64,000 nucleotides of DNA, from the NCBI GenBank assembly GCA_046347635.1, contig JAXMFT010000010.1:1-64000 (forward strand), given 5' to 3'. The position numbers and the translations under genes are program-made. Below are positions 18,719-28,457 of the stretch, one piece after another (the first letter of the stretch is position 1; each line of letters opens with the position of its first letter). The DNA is from JAGVSZ01 sp019137045. GTDB taxonomy: Bacteria > Pseudomonadota > Gammaproteobacteria > Burkholderiales > SG8-39. The notes beneath the pieces were generated by a model, which worked only from the letters and a program-made list of their open reading frames with translations, made no database searches and was not told where the DNA came from.

Positions 18719-19786
18719 ATGAAGATCGCGGTCCTTCCCGGCGACGGCATCGGTCCGGAGATCGTGGCGCAGGCGGTCAAGGTCCTGCGTGCGCTCGGGG
18801 GCGCCGGGGCGCAGCTCGAGCTGAGCGAGGCGCCGGTCGGCGGCGCCGGGTACGACGCCGCGGGCGACCCGCTGCCCGACGCCACGCTCGCGCTGGCGCG
18901 CGCGGCCGACGCGGTCCTCTTCGGGTCGGTCGGCGGCTGGCAGTACGACCAGCTCCCGCGCGCCAAGCGCCCCGAGCAGGCGCTGCTGCGGCTGCGCAAG
19001 GAGCTCGGACTCTTCGCCAACCTGCGGCCCGCCGTCCTCTATCCGGAGCTCGCGAGCGCCTCGACGCTCAGGCCGGAGGTGGTGTCCGGAATGGACATCC
19101 TGATCCTGCGCGAGCTGACCGGCGACATCTACTTCGGGCAGCCGCGGGGCGTCCGCACTACCGCGGGCGGCGAGCGCGAGGGCTACGACACCATGCGCTA
19201 CACCGAGACGGAGATCCGGCGCATCGCGCATGCCGGTTTCCGCGCGGCGCGCAGGCGCGCCCGCCGGCTGTGCTCGGTGGACAAGGCGAACGTGCTCGAG
19301 ACCTCCCAGCTCTGGCGCGAGGTCGTGACGGTGGTCGGCAGCGAGTACCCCGACGTCGAGCTGTCGCACATGTACGTCGACAACGCGGCCATGCAGCTGC
19401 TGCGCGCGCCGAAGCAGTTCGACGTGATCGTGACCGGGAACATGTTCGGCGACATCCTGTCCGACGAGGCGTCGATGCTGACCGGCTCGATCGGCATGCT
19501 GCCGTCGGCGTCGCTCGACGAGCGCGGGAAGGGGCTGTACGAGCCGATTCACGGCTCGGCGCCGGACATCGCGGGGAAGGATGTCGCGAACCCGCTGGCG
19601 ACGATCCTGTCCGCGGCGATGATGCTGCGCTACAGTCTCGACCAGGACGTCGCCGCGACGCGCATCGAGGCGGCGGTGCGGAAGGTGCTCGGGCAGGGCC
19701 TGCGCACCGCGGACATTCACTCGCCCGGGACGACCCGGGTCGGGACCGGCGCGATGGGCGACGCGGTGGTCGCGGCGCTCGGCTGA
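18719..19786 (+). CDS. leuB: 3-isopropylmalate dehydrogenase
   Basis: This 355-residue NAD-dependent enzyme oxidises and decarboxylates 3-isopropylmalate to 2-ketoisocaproate. The N-terminus MKIAVLPGDGIGPEIVAQAVKVL is diagnostic. The substrate and metal region includes RELTGDIYFGQPRG, and the signature DNAAMQLLRAPKQFDVIVTGNMFGDILSDEASMLTGSIGMLPSASL is complete. The nicotinamide-binding HGSAPDIAGKDVANP segment is present. The ATG at 18719 lies 5 bp after leuD. asd follows after a 24-bp gap, continuing the operon. Confidence 0.98.
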   Translation: MKIAVLPGDGIGPEIVAQAVKVLRALGGAGAQLELSEAPVGGAGYDAAGDPLPDATLALARAADAVLFGSVGGWQYDQLPRAKRPEQALLRLRKELGLFANLRPAVLYPELASASTLRPEVVSGMDILILRELTGDIYFGQPRGVRTTAGGEREGYDTMRYTETEIRRIAHAGFRAARRRARRLCSVDKANVLETSQLWREVVTVVGSEYPDVELSHMYVDNAAMQLLRAPKQFDVIVTGNMFGDILSDEASMLTGSIGMLPSASLDERGKGLYEPIHGSAPDIAGKDVANPLATILSAAMMLRYSLDQDVAATRIEAAVRKVLGQGLRTADIHSPGTTRVGTGAMGDAVVAALG

Positions 19787-19810
19787 GCGCTGGCGGAAGG
19801 GAGTACGGCA

Positions 19811-20968
19811 ATGCAACGAGTGGCACTGGTGGGCTGGCGCGGGATGGTGGGTTCGGTGCTCCTGCAGCGCATGCGCGAGGAGCGCGACTTCGACCACATC
19901 GAGCCGATCTTCTTCACCACGTCGAGCGTCGGCGGCCGGGGGCCGGACGTCGGCCGGGGCGATAGCGGCCCGCTCAAGGACGCGCGGTCGATCGACGACC
20001 TCGAGTCGGCCGACATCGTGGTCACCTGCCAGGGCGGCGACTACACGAACGAGGTCTACCCGAAGCTGCGCGAGGCCGGCTGGAACGGCTACTGGATCGA
20101 CGCCGCGTCGGCGCTGCGCATGAAGGACGACGCGATCATCGTGCTCGACCCGGTCAACCAGCACGTGATCAAGGACGGCCTCGCGCGCGGCGTCAGGAAC
20201 TACATCGGGGGCAACTGCACGGTCAGCCTGATGCTGATGGGGCTCGACGGCCTGTTCCGCAACGGCCTGGTGGAGTGGATGAGCGCGATGACCTACCAGG
20301 CGGCCTCGGGCGCCGGCGCGCAGAACATGCGCGAGCTGCTCGCGCAGATGGGGGTTGCCCACGGCGTGGCGCGCGATCTCCTCGCCGATCCCGCCGCGGC
20401 GATCCTGGAGATCGACCGCAAGGTCGCCGACGCGCTGCGCTCCGCGGCGCTGCCGAAGGAGCAGTTCGGCGTGCCGCTCGCCGGCAGCCTGATCCCGTGG
20501 ATCGACAAGGACATGGGCGACGGCCAGAGCCGCGAGGAGTGGAAGGGCCAGGCGGAGGGCAACAAGATCCTCGGGCGCACCGCGAACCCGATCCCGATCG
20601 ACGGCATCTGCGTGCGCATCGGCGCGATGCGCTGCCACAGCCAGGCGCTCACGATCAAGCTCACGCGCGACGTGCCGCTCGACGAGATCGAGGGGATGCT
20701 CGCGGCGGCGAACCCCTGGGTGCGCGTGGTTCCCAACCAGCGCGAGGCGAGCATGCGGGAACTCTCGCCCGCCGCGGTGACGGGCTCCCTCCAGGTCCCG
20801 GTCGGGCGTCTGCGCAAGCTCTCGATGGGGCCGCAGTACCTGGCGGCGTTCACCGTGGGCGATCAGCTGCTCTGGGGCGCCGCGGAGCCGCTGCGCCGCA
20901 TGCTGCGCATCCTCCTCGACCACGGCGTGAGCCGCGCCCGCGTCGGGCGCGCGGCGGCAACGGTCTAA
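19811..20968 (+). CDS. asd: Aspartate-semialdehyde dehydrogenase
   Basis: This 385-residue enzyme makes aspartate semialdehyde from aspartyl phosphate with NADPH, feeding lysine, diaminopimelate, threonine and methionine synthesis. The NADP loop VGWRGMVGSVLLQRM is at residues 7-21. The catalytic cysteine is C136 in NYIGGNCTVSLMLMGL. The C-terminal half has the gammaproteobacterial-type insertions (QSREEWKGQAEGNKILGR). The ATG at 19811 is preceded by gaagggag. It is about 15 residues longer than typical because of a short Arg/Ala tail. Its position between leuB and fimV is conserved in Betaproteobacteria. Confidence 0.97.
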   Translation: MQRVALVGWRGMVGSVLLQRMREERDFDHIEPIFFTTSSVGGRGPDVGRGDSGPLKDARSIDDLESADIVVTCQGGDYTNEVYPKLREAGWNGYWIDAASALRMKDDAIIVLDPVNQHVIKDGLARGVRNYIGGNCTVSLMLMGLDGLFRNGLVEWMSAMTYQAASGAGAQNMRELLAQMGVAHGVARDLLADPAAAILEIDRKVADALRSAALPKEQFGVPLAGSLIPWIDKDMGDGQSREEWKGQAEGNKILGRTANPIPIDGICVRIGAMRCHSQALTIKLTRDVPLDEIEGMLAAANPWVRVVPNQREASMRELSPAAVTGSLQVPVGRLRKLSMGPQYLAAFTVGDQLLWGAAEPLRRMLRILLDHGVSRARVGRAAATV

Positions 20969-20972
20969 GGAA

Positions 20973-21020
20973 GCGATACCGCCGTTGGAGGTCCCCGGGG
21001 TTCGCGACCTCCGGGGAGCG
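20973..21020 (+). terminator. Hairpin after asd, possible terminator
   Basis: Complementary segments accgcc / ggcggt flank a second pair, ggaggtcccc / acctccgggg, giving a long GC-rich stem just after the asd stop. No T-run follows directly, so it is either a Rho-linked end or an RNA-protecting structure. Confidence 0.45.
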
Positions 21021-21080
21021 GCGGTCCCGCCCGCCACGCCCACTGAGGAATAGTGCGCTTGGGGGGCAATCTCACGCGGA

Positions 21081-21103
21081 GGGTTAGCTTGCATGGCTAA
21101 CCC
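21081..21103. repeat. Inverted repeat upstream of fimV
   Basis: The arms gggttagc (21081-21088) and gctaaccc (21096-21103) are perfect 8-bp complements with a 7-nt loop. They are followed by an AT-rich stretch (tgctattttaatta) unusual for this window. The stretch could hold the fimV promoter: TTGCAT at 21089-21094 and TATTTT at 21112-21117 are 17 bp apart, with the dyad overlapping the -35. A terminator for asd is the alternative reading. Confidence 0.55.
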
Positions 21104-21147
21104 CCTGATGCTATTTTAATTACCTCGATCCAAGACCCCGAGGGGGC

Positions 21148-23893
21148 ATGGTGCGAACTTCAATCATTAGAACGAGATGGGTCGCCCTGGCGGGTCTCCT
21201 CTTCCTGCCGCTGGCAGCCGTGGCGGCGGGGCTCGGCAAACTCACCGTGCTCTCCGGTCTCGGCCAGCCGCTGCGCGCGGAGATCGACGTGGTGGCGGTC
21301 CAGCGCGGAGAAGCCGACACGCTCGCAGCGCGCATCGCGTCACCCGATGCCTTCAGGCAGGCGGGCGTCGACTACGGCGCCGTCGTGCCGCAGGTGCGCG
21401 CCAACCTGCAGCGCCGGCCGGACAGTCGTTACGTCATCACGCTGACGACGGAGCAGCCGGTCGAGGAACCGTTTCTCGACCTGCTCGTGGAGCTGAACTG
21501 GGCCTCCGGCCGTCTGGTGCGCCAGTACACGTTCCTGCTCGACCCGGCGGAGTACAAAGGCCCGCAGGCGATCACCGCGCCGCCGAAGGTCGCGGCGCCG
21601 GAAGTGAAGCCGGTCGAGCAGCCCAAGCCGCCGGCCGTGGCCGCCGAGGCCGCTCCGACCCCTGCCCCTGCTCCCGCACCCGCGCCCGCGCCCGCGCCGG
21701 CGGCCGAGGCGGCCAAGGCCGCGCCGCGCCCTGCCGGCACCTACGAAGTCAAGCAGGGCGACACACTCGGCAAGATTGCCGCCGAGCACAAGATCGAGGG
21801 CGTGACGCAGCACCAGATGCTGGTGGCGCTCTATCGCGCGAACGAGGACGCGTTCATCAACAAGAACATGAACCTCGTGCGCGCGGGACGCGTGCTGACG
21901 ATCCCGGACAAGGCGGCGGCCGAGGCGGTCGCCGCCGCGGACGCCGGCAAGATCGTGGTCGCGCAATGGCAGGACTTCAACGAATACCGCGCGCGGCTCG
22001 GTCAGACCGTTGCCGCCGCCCCGGCGCGCACCGAGCCCGCGCAGCAGCGTGCGGCCGGGCGCATCACCGCGAAATCGGACGAGCCGCAGGCGGCGCCGAA
22101 GGCCGCGCCCAAGGACGAGCTGCGGATCTCCAAGGCCGACGCCGGGAAGGCGGGCAAGGCGGCTGCGACCGCCCGGGCCGACGACGCGGCGGCGCGCGAG
22201 CGCGCGCTGAAGGAGGCGAACGAGCGCGTCTCCGCGCTCGAGAAGAACGTGCAGGACATGCAGAAGCTGCTGGAGCTGAAGAACCAGCAGTTCGCGGAGC
22301 TGCAGAAGCAGGCGCAGGCGGCCAAGGCCGCGCCGCCCCCGGTCGCGGCGAAGGCGCCCGAGCCGGCCAAGCCCGCCCCGGCGCCCGCGCCGGAAGTGGC
22401 GAAGCCCGAAGCGCCCAAGCCCGAGGCGCCCAAGGTCGAGATGGCGAAGCCCGAAGCGCCCAAGCCCGAGGCGCCCAAGCCCGAGGCCGTCGCCGCGGCA
22501 CCGGTCGTCGCTCCGCCGCCACCGCCCGTCGAGGCCCCGAAAGCAACGCCGCCGGAGGCGCCGAAAGCGGAGGCGCCGAAGCCCGCGGCGCCCAAGGTCG
22601 CAGCGAAGAAGCCTGCGCCGCCGCCGCCGCCCGAGCCGAGCTTCCTCGACATGCTGTTCGAGGAACCCCTGTACCTCGTGGGCGGGGGCGGCGGGATCCT
22701 CGCGCTGCTGATCGGCGGGTACCTCTGGCGGAAGAAGCGCAGCGCCAAGCTGGAGAACAGCCTGCTGGGCGTGACCACGACCGACTCCAGCTCGGTTTTC
22801 GGCACCACCGGCGGGCGCAGCGTCGACACCGGCGGCAGCTCCCTCCAGACCGATTTCAGCCAGGGCGGGATCGGCGCGATCGACACCGACGAAGTCGATC
22901 CGGTGGCCGAGGCCGACGTGTACATGGCGTACGGCCGCGATGCCCAGGCCGAGGAGATCCTCAAGGAAGCGCTGCTGAAGGATCCGAACCGCCAGGCGGT
23001 GCGCGTAAAGCTGCTCGAGATCTACGCGTCGCGCAAGGACCTCAAGGCGTTCGAGACCACCGCGGGCGAGCTCTATGCGGCCTCCGGCGGCCAGGGTCCC
23101 GAGTGGGCCAAGGCGGTCGAGCTCGGCCAGCAGGTCGACCCGGCGAACCCGATGTACGGCGGACGCCCGGGAGCGACGCCGGAGAAGTCCCAGCCGACGG
23201 TCATTCTGCCGGCCGCCGCCGCGGCCGCGGCGGCACCCGACCTCGCGCTCGATCTCAACGCGAAGGCGCCGCCCGCCATCGACTTCGATCTCGATGCGGG
23301 CACGCGCGGCGCGGCGTCCGCCGCGCCGGACCTCTCGCTCGACGTTGCGAGCCAGGCGCCCGCGGACCTGGGGTTCGATCTCAACCTGGGCAAGGACTCC
23401 AGAAGCCCGCCGAGGAGAGCGGCGCTTCTCGCCGAGCGGGACGTTCATCATGGATGCCGCCACCAAGAAAGCGGTGAGCGACATGGTGGAGGCGCAGAAC
23501 GAACCCGGCGGGCTCTCGATCGATTTCGAGCTGCCGGGCGCCGCGCCCGCCGCGGGCGCGCCGGACTTCGCCGAGACCGCGAAGATCATGGCCAAGTCGC
23601 AGCCGAGCCAGGTCGTGGACTTCGACTTCAAGCCCGAGGCGGCGAAGGCGAGCTCGCAGGGCATGGACCTCTCGGCGATCAGCTTCGACCTCGGCACGCC
23701 GGCGGCGCCGGCGGCCGGCGGTGCGCCGGCGAACGCCGGGTGGCAGGAAGTCGCCACCAAGCTCGACCTGGCGAAGGCCTACCAGGAAATGGGGGACAAG
23801 GACGGCGCCCGCGAGCTGCTAAACGAGGTGCTGAAGGAAGGCGACGCCGCCCAGCAGCAGCAGGCGCAGACGATGCTGGCGGCGCTGCGCTAG
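21148..23893 (+). CDS. fimV: FimV/HubP-family peptidoglycan-binding polar protein, frameshifted near its 3' end
   Basis: The protein, about 915 residues, has a signal peptide (about 1-27), then the FimV N-terminal domain (GLGKLTVLSGLGQPLRAEIDV), a Pro/Ala linker, and a LysM module (YEVKQGDTLGKIAAEHK, about 198-255). A coiled coil (about 350-395), a long Pro/Ala/Lys-rich repeat region, one membrane segment (about 506-531) and a cytoplasmic FimV C-terminal domain with TPR-like repeats follow. FimV/HubP proteins organise the cell pole, type IV pili and twitching. The frame from 21148 is homologous to about 23397. A brief second frame follows, and a third frame from about 23440 carries the conserved ending KLDLAKAYQEMGDKDGARELLNEV, stopping at 23893. 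At least two indels are needed, probably consensus errors. Confidence 0.9.
22397..22479 (+). repeat. In-gene tandem repeat in the fimV linker
   Basis: A 38-bp sequence at 22397-22434 recurs exactly at 22442-22479 (45-bp period). It encodes alternating AKPEAPKPEAPK units of the extracytoplasmic linker. Shorter imperfect KPEAP copies continue to about 22600. Such repeats vary in number and set the linker length. Confidence 0.85.
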
Positions 23894-23920
23894 ACTCCGC
23901 TGCGCCGCTTGCTTCCCTGA

Positions 23921-23945
23921 GGCCGCTTTCGCGGCCTTCTTTGTT
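23921..23945 (+). terminator. Rho-independent terminator after fimV
   Basis: The stem ggccgc (23921-23926) / gcggcc (23931-23936) with loop tttc is followed by ttctttgtt, 28 bp after the fimV stop. It is a compact intrinsic terminator that would separate the fimV transcript from truA-trpF. Confidence 0.8.
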
Positions 23946-24061
23946 GGACGTCCGCCCGCCATGGGCCGCACCCGCGCGGCGGGCGGCCGCCGAGTCTTCT
24001 GCAGCCCATTCGTCGCGCGGCGAGGCGCGGGCCGCGGCGAACGCGGGACCAGGGCCACCGG

Positions 24062-24848
24062 GTGAGGATCGCGATCGGGATCGCCTACGACGGCCGGGCG
24101 TTCGACGGCTGGCAATCGCAGCCGTCGAGCAGCACGGTACAGGATCGGCTCGAGCGGCGCTCGCCGCGATCGCCGGCGCGCCGGTGCGGGGTCACGGCGG
24201 CCGGGCGCACCGACGCGGGCGTGCACGCGACCGGTCAGGTCGCGCACTTCGAGATCGCGGCCGAGCGACCCCGACACGGCCTGGGTGCGCGGGACCAGCG
24301 CGCGCACCTGCCCGAGAGCGTCGCGGTGCAATGGTCGTGCGTAGTGGATGAAGCGTTCCGCGCTGCCGCCATCGGCGCAGCTGCATGCCGTGCTCTGCTG
24401 GCCACGGTGCGGCCGGCGGTCTTCGCGGGTCGCGTGGGCTGGTTTCCACCTGCCGCTCGACCTGGGCGCGATGCGCGCGGCCGCCGCCGCGCTCGAGGGC
24501 GAGCACGATTTCAGCGCGTTCCGGTCGTCCGGGTGCCAGGCGAAGTCGCCGGTCAAGGTGCTGCGGCGGGTCGCGATCGCCCGCCGCGGCGCGCACCTCG
24601 TGTTCGAGTTCACCGCGAGCGCCTTCCTGCACCACATGGTGCGCAACCTGGTGGGCTGCCTGGTCCAGGTCGGCCGGGGGGCGCAGCCGCCCGGATGGGT
24701 GGCCGAGGTGCTCGCGAGCCGCGACCGCGCGCGCGGCGCGCCGACCTTCGGGCCGGAGGGGCTCTACCTGACCGCGGTCGAGTACCCCGAGCGCTGGCGG
24801 CTGCCGGGGTTCCCGCCTATGCTCGCCCTGCTCGGAGCGGACACCTAG
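24062..24848 (+). pseudogene. truA: tRNA pseudouridine synthase A, broken by frameshifts
   Basis: TruA makes pseudouridine at tRNA positions 38-40. The start reads MRIAIGIAYDGRAFDGWQSQ, then the catalytic region AAGRTDAGVHATGQVAHFE with its aspartate, all in the frame of 24062. After a damaged stretch (about 24155-24420) the remainder is in another frame from about 24430: GFHLPLDLGAMRAAAAALEGEHDFSAFRSSGCQAKSP, FLHHMVRNLVGCLVQVGRG, ending LLGADT at 24848. The total length of about 262 residues is normal. At least two to four frame changes occur. trpF begins 2 bp later. The fimV-truA-trpF order is conserved in Betaproteobacteria, supporting a real, probably intact gene. Confidence 0.82.
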
Positions 24849-24850
24849 GC

Positions 24851-25474
24851 ATGCGCACGCGCGTGAAGATCTGCGGCATCACGTCCGTCGACGACGGGTT
24901 CGCGGCCGCACGCCACGGCGCCGACGCGATCGGGCTCGTCTTCTACCCGCCCAGCCCGCGGCTCGTGTCGCTCGACCGCGCGGCCGAGATCGCCGCGCGC
25001 CTGCCGCCGTTCGTCGCGCGCGTCGCCGTGTTCGTGAACCCCGCCGCGGCGGAAGTCGAGGCCGTGATCCGCGCCTGCCGGCCCGACCTGCTCCAGTTCC
25101 ACGGCGAGGAAACCGCCGGCTTCTGCCGCGGCTTCGGCGTTCCGTACCTGCGCGCCGCACGCGTTCGCCCGGGGGTCGATTTGCTAGAATCCCTCACGCC
25201 CTTTGGCGACGCCGCCGGGTGGCTCCTCGATGCCTACCGCCAGGCGCTGTACGGCGGCACCGGCGAGGCCTTCGACTGGGACCTCGTCCCGCGCGCGCTC
25301 GGGCGGCCGCTCGTCCTCTCGGGCGGTCTCGACGCGGAGAACGTGGGGGAAGCGATCCGGCGCGTGCGGCCCTGGGCGGTCGACGTCTCGAGCGGCGTCG
25401 AGGCCGGCAAGGGGAGAAAGGACGAGCGGCGCATCGCCGCGTTCATGGAGGCCGTCCGCAGTGCAGATGTATGA
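24851..25474 (+). CDS. trpF: Phosphoribosylanthranilate isomerase
   Basis: This 207-residue TIM-barrel enzyme converts N-(5-phosphoribosyl)anthranilate to CdRP in tryptophan synthesis. The N-terminal motif RVKICGITSVDDGFAAARHGADAIGLVFYPPSPR carries the catalytic cysteine (in KICGIT). LLQFHGEE, the second catalytic aspartate in LLDAY, and SGGLDAENVGEAI with VDVSSGVEAGKGRKD at the C-terminal phosphate site complete the set. It starts 2 bp after truA. Its end overlaps the trpB start by up to 14 bp, implying translational coupling. Within it, TAGAAT-like sequence near 25184 could be an internal promoter for trpB. Confidence 0.97.
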   Translation: MRTRVKICGITSVDDGFAAARHGADAIGLVFYPPSPRLVSLDRAAEIAARLPPFVARVAVFVNPAAAEVEAVIRACRPDLLQFHGEETAGFCRGFGVPYLRAARVRPGVDLLESLTPFGDAAGWLLDAYRQALYGGTGEAFDWDLVPRALGRPLVLSGGLDAENVGEAIRRVRPWAVDVSSGVEAGKGRKDERRIAAFMEAVRSADV

Positions 25475-26660
25475 CCTTCCGGACGCCCGCGGGCACTTCG
25501 GGCCCTACGGCGGCGTGTTCGTCGGCGAGACGCTGATGCACGCGCTCGACGAGCTGCGCGCGGCCTACGAGCGCTGCCGGAAGGACCCCGCATTCGTGGC
25601 CGAGTTCGAGCACGAGCTGGAGCACTACGTCGGCCGCCCGAGCCCGATCTACCACGCGCGGCGCTGGTCGGACCGCCTCGGCGGCGCCCAGATCTACCTC
25701 AAGCGCGAGGACCTCAATCACACCGGCGCGCACAAGGTGAACAACACGCTCGGCCAGGCGCTGGTCGCGCGGCGCATGGGCAAGCCGCGCGTGATTGCGG
25801 AGACGGGCGCCGGCCAGCACGGCGTCGCGACCGCGACCATGGCGGCGCGCTTCGGGCTCGAGTGCGTGGTGTACATGGGGTCCGAGGACGTGCAGCGCCA
25901 GGCGCAGAACGTGTACCGCATGAAGCTGCTCGGCGCGACGGTGGTCCCGGTCGAGTCGGGGTCGAGGACGCTCAAGGACGCGCTCAACGAGGCGATGCGC
26001 GACTGGGTGACCCACGTGCACGACACTTTCTACATCATCGGGACGGTGGCCGGCCCGCACCCGTACCCGATGATGGTGCGCGACTTCCAGTCGGTGATCG
26101 GGCGCGAGTGCCTCGAGCAGATGCCGCAGCTCGCCGGCCGCCAGCCGGACGCGGTGCTCGCGTGCGTCGGCGGCGGATCGAACGCGATGGGGATCTTCCA
26201 CGCGTACATCCCGCACGCGGGCGTGCGCCTGATCGGCGTGGAGGCGGGCGGGCTCGGCGTGGCGAGCGGCAAGCACGCGGCGTCGCTCAGCGCCGGCCGG
26301 CCGGGCGTGCTGCACGGCAACCGCACCTACCTCCTGCAGGACGAGCACGGCCAGATCACCGCGACCCACTCGATCTCGGCCGGGCTCGACTACCCGGGCG
26401 TGGGCCCCGAGCACGCGTGGCTGAAGGACACGCGGCGCGCCGAGTACGTGACGGTGGACGACGGCGAGGCGCTGCAGGCGTTCCACGACTGCTGCCGCTA
26501 CGAGGGCATCATCCCGGCGCTCGAGTCCGCGCACGCGCTCGCGTACGCCGCGCGGATCGCGCCGGGCATGGGGCGCGACCGCATCCTGCTCGTGAACCTC
26601 TCCGGGCGCGGCGACAAGGACATGCACACCGTCGCCGAGCAATCCGGCATCGTGTGGTAG
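25461..26660 (+). CDS. trpB: Tryptophan synthase beta subunit
   Basis: This 399-residue PLP enzyme condenses indole with serine. The PLP-binding lysine is K92 in NHTGAHKVNN. The phosphate loop GGGSNAMG and the ETGAGQHGVA segment are present. The start is read as GTG at 25461, which has ggagg 9 bp upstream (25447-25451); an ATG two codons later (25467) is possible but less well spaced. It overlaps trpF and is followed by trpA after 11 bp. The indole tunnel partner is TrpA. Confidence 0.98.
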   Translation: MQMYDLPDARGHFGPYGGVFVGETLMHALDELRAAYERCRKDPAFVAEFEHELEHYVGRPSPIYHARRWSDRLGGAQIYLKREDLNHTGAHKVNNTLGQALVARRMGKPRVIAETGAGQHGVATATMAARFGLECVVYMGSEDVQRQAQNVYRMKLLGATVVPVESGSRTLKDALNEAMRDWVTHVHDTFYIIGTVAGPHPYPMMVRDFQSVIGRECLEQMPQLAGRQPDAVLACVGGGSNAMGIFHAYIPHAGVRLIGVEAGGLGVASGKHAASLSAGRPGVLHGNRTYLLQDEHGQITATHSISAGLDYPGVGPEHAWLKDTRRAEYVTVDDGEALQAFHDCCRYEGIIPALESAHALAYAARIAPGMGRDRILLVNLSGRGDKDMHTVAEQSGIVW

Positions 26661-26671
26661 CGGCGCGAGGC

Positions 26672-27493
26672 ATGTCGCGCATTCCCGCCGCCTTCGAGCG
26701 CCTGGCGCGCGCGCGGCGCAAGGCGCTCATCCCGTTCGTCACGGCGGGCGACCCCGCGGCAGGGCCGACCGTGGCGCTCATGCACGCGCTGGTGCAGGCG
26801 GGCGCCGACGTCATCGAGCTCGGCGTGCCGTTCTCCGACCCGATGGCCGACGGCCCGGTGATCCAGCGCGCGAGCGAGCGCGCGCTCGGCGCGGGGACGA
26901 GTCTCGACACGGTGCTCGCGCTCGTCGCCGAGTTCCGCCGCACCGACGACCGGACGCCGGTCGTCCTGATGGGGTACGCGAACCCGATCGAGGCCCTGGG
27001 CCCGGAGGCGTTCGTCGCGCGCGCCCGCGCGGCCGGCGTCGACGGCGTGCTCGTGGTCGACTATCCGCCCGAGGAGTGCGCGTCCTTCGCCGCGCTCGCG
27101 CGCGCGCACGGGATCGATCTCATCTTCCTGCTCGCGCCGACCTCGACCGAGGCCCGGACCGATCAGATCGCCCGGCTCGCCAGCGGCTACATCTACTACG
27201 TTTCGCTCACCGGGGTCACCGGCGCGGGGCAGCTCGACGTCGCCGAGGTGGCGGCGAAGCTCGCGGCGATCCGGCGCAAGACGAAGCTCCCGCTCGGCGT
27301 AGGGTTCGGCATCCGCGACGGCGAGACGGCCCGGGCGGTCGGTGCCGCAGCCGACGCGGTGATCATCGGCAGCGCCCTCATCCAGGAGATGGAGCGGGCG
27401 GGGCCGGAGGCGGCGAGCGACCGCGCCGGCGCGTTCGTGGCGTCGATCCGTGCCGCGCTCGACCGGCCGGCCGCGGTGGCGAGCCCCGCATGA
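26672..27493 (+). CDS. trpA: Tryptophan synthase alpha subunit
   Basis: This 273-residue TIM barrel cleaves indole-3-glycerol phosphate to indole. The catalytic pair E49 and D60 lies in DVIELGVPFSDPMADGPVIQ. The phosphate-binding GVGFGIRDGETARAV and the adjacent ADAVIIGSALIQ are intact. It follows trpB by 11 bp. accD starts 58 bp later, the trpFBA-accD-folC order common in Beta- and Gammaproteobacteria. No trpEGDC genes are in the window, so the early pathway steps lie elsewhere. Confidence 0.98.
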   Translation: MSRIPAAFERLARARRKALIPFVTAGDPAAGPTVALMHALVQAGADVIELGVPFSDPMADGPVIQRASERALGAGTSLDTVLALVAEFRRTDDRTPVVLMGYANPIEALGPEAFVARARAAGVDGVLVVDYPPEECASFAALARAHGIDLIFLLAPTSTEARTDQIARLASGYIYYVSLTGVTGAGQLDVAEVAAKLAAIRRKTKLPLGVGFGIRDGETARAVGAAADAVIIGSALIQEMERAGPEAASDRAGAFVASIRAALDRPAAVASPA

Positions 27494-27551
27494 GACCGCC
27501 GCGCCGATCCCCGGGATGCCGCGCGCGGGCGCGTGCCGCGGAGGGCGTGCG

Positions 27552-28421
<870 letters not shown>

Positions 28422-28457
28422 GTGCAGGACGCGGGGCCCGCGCGCACCCGCAGCGCC

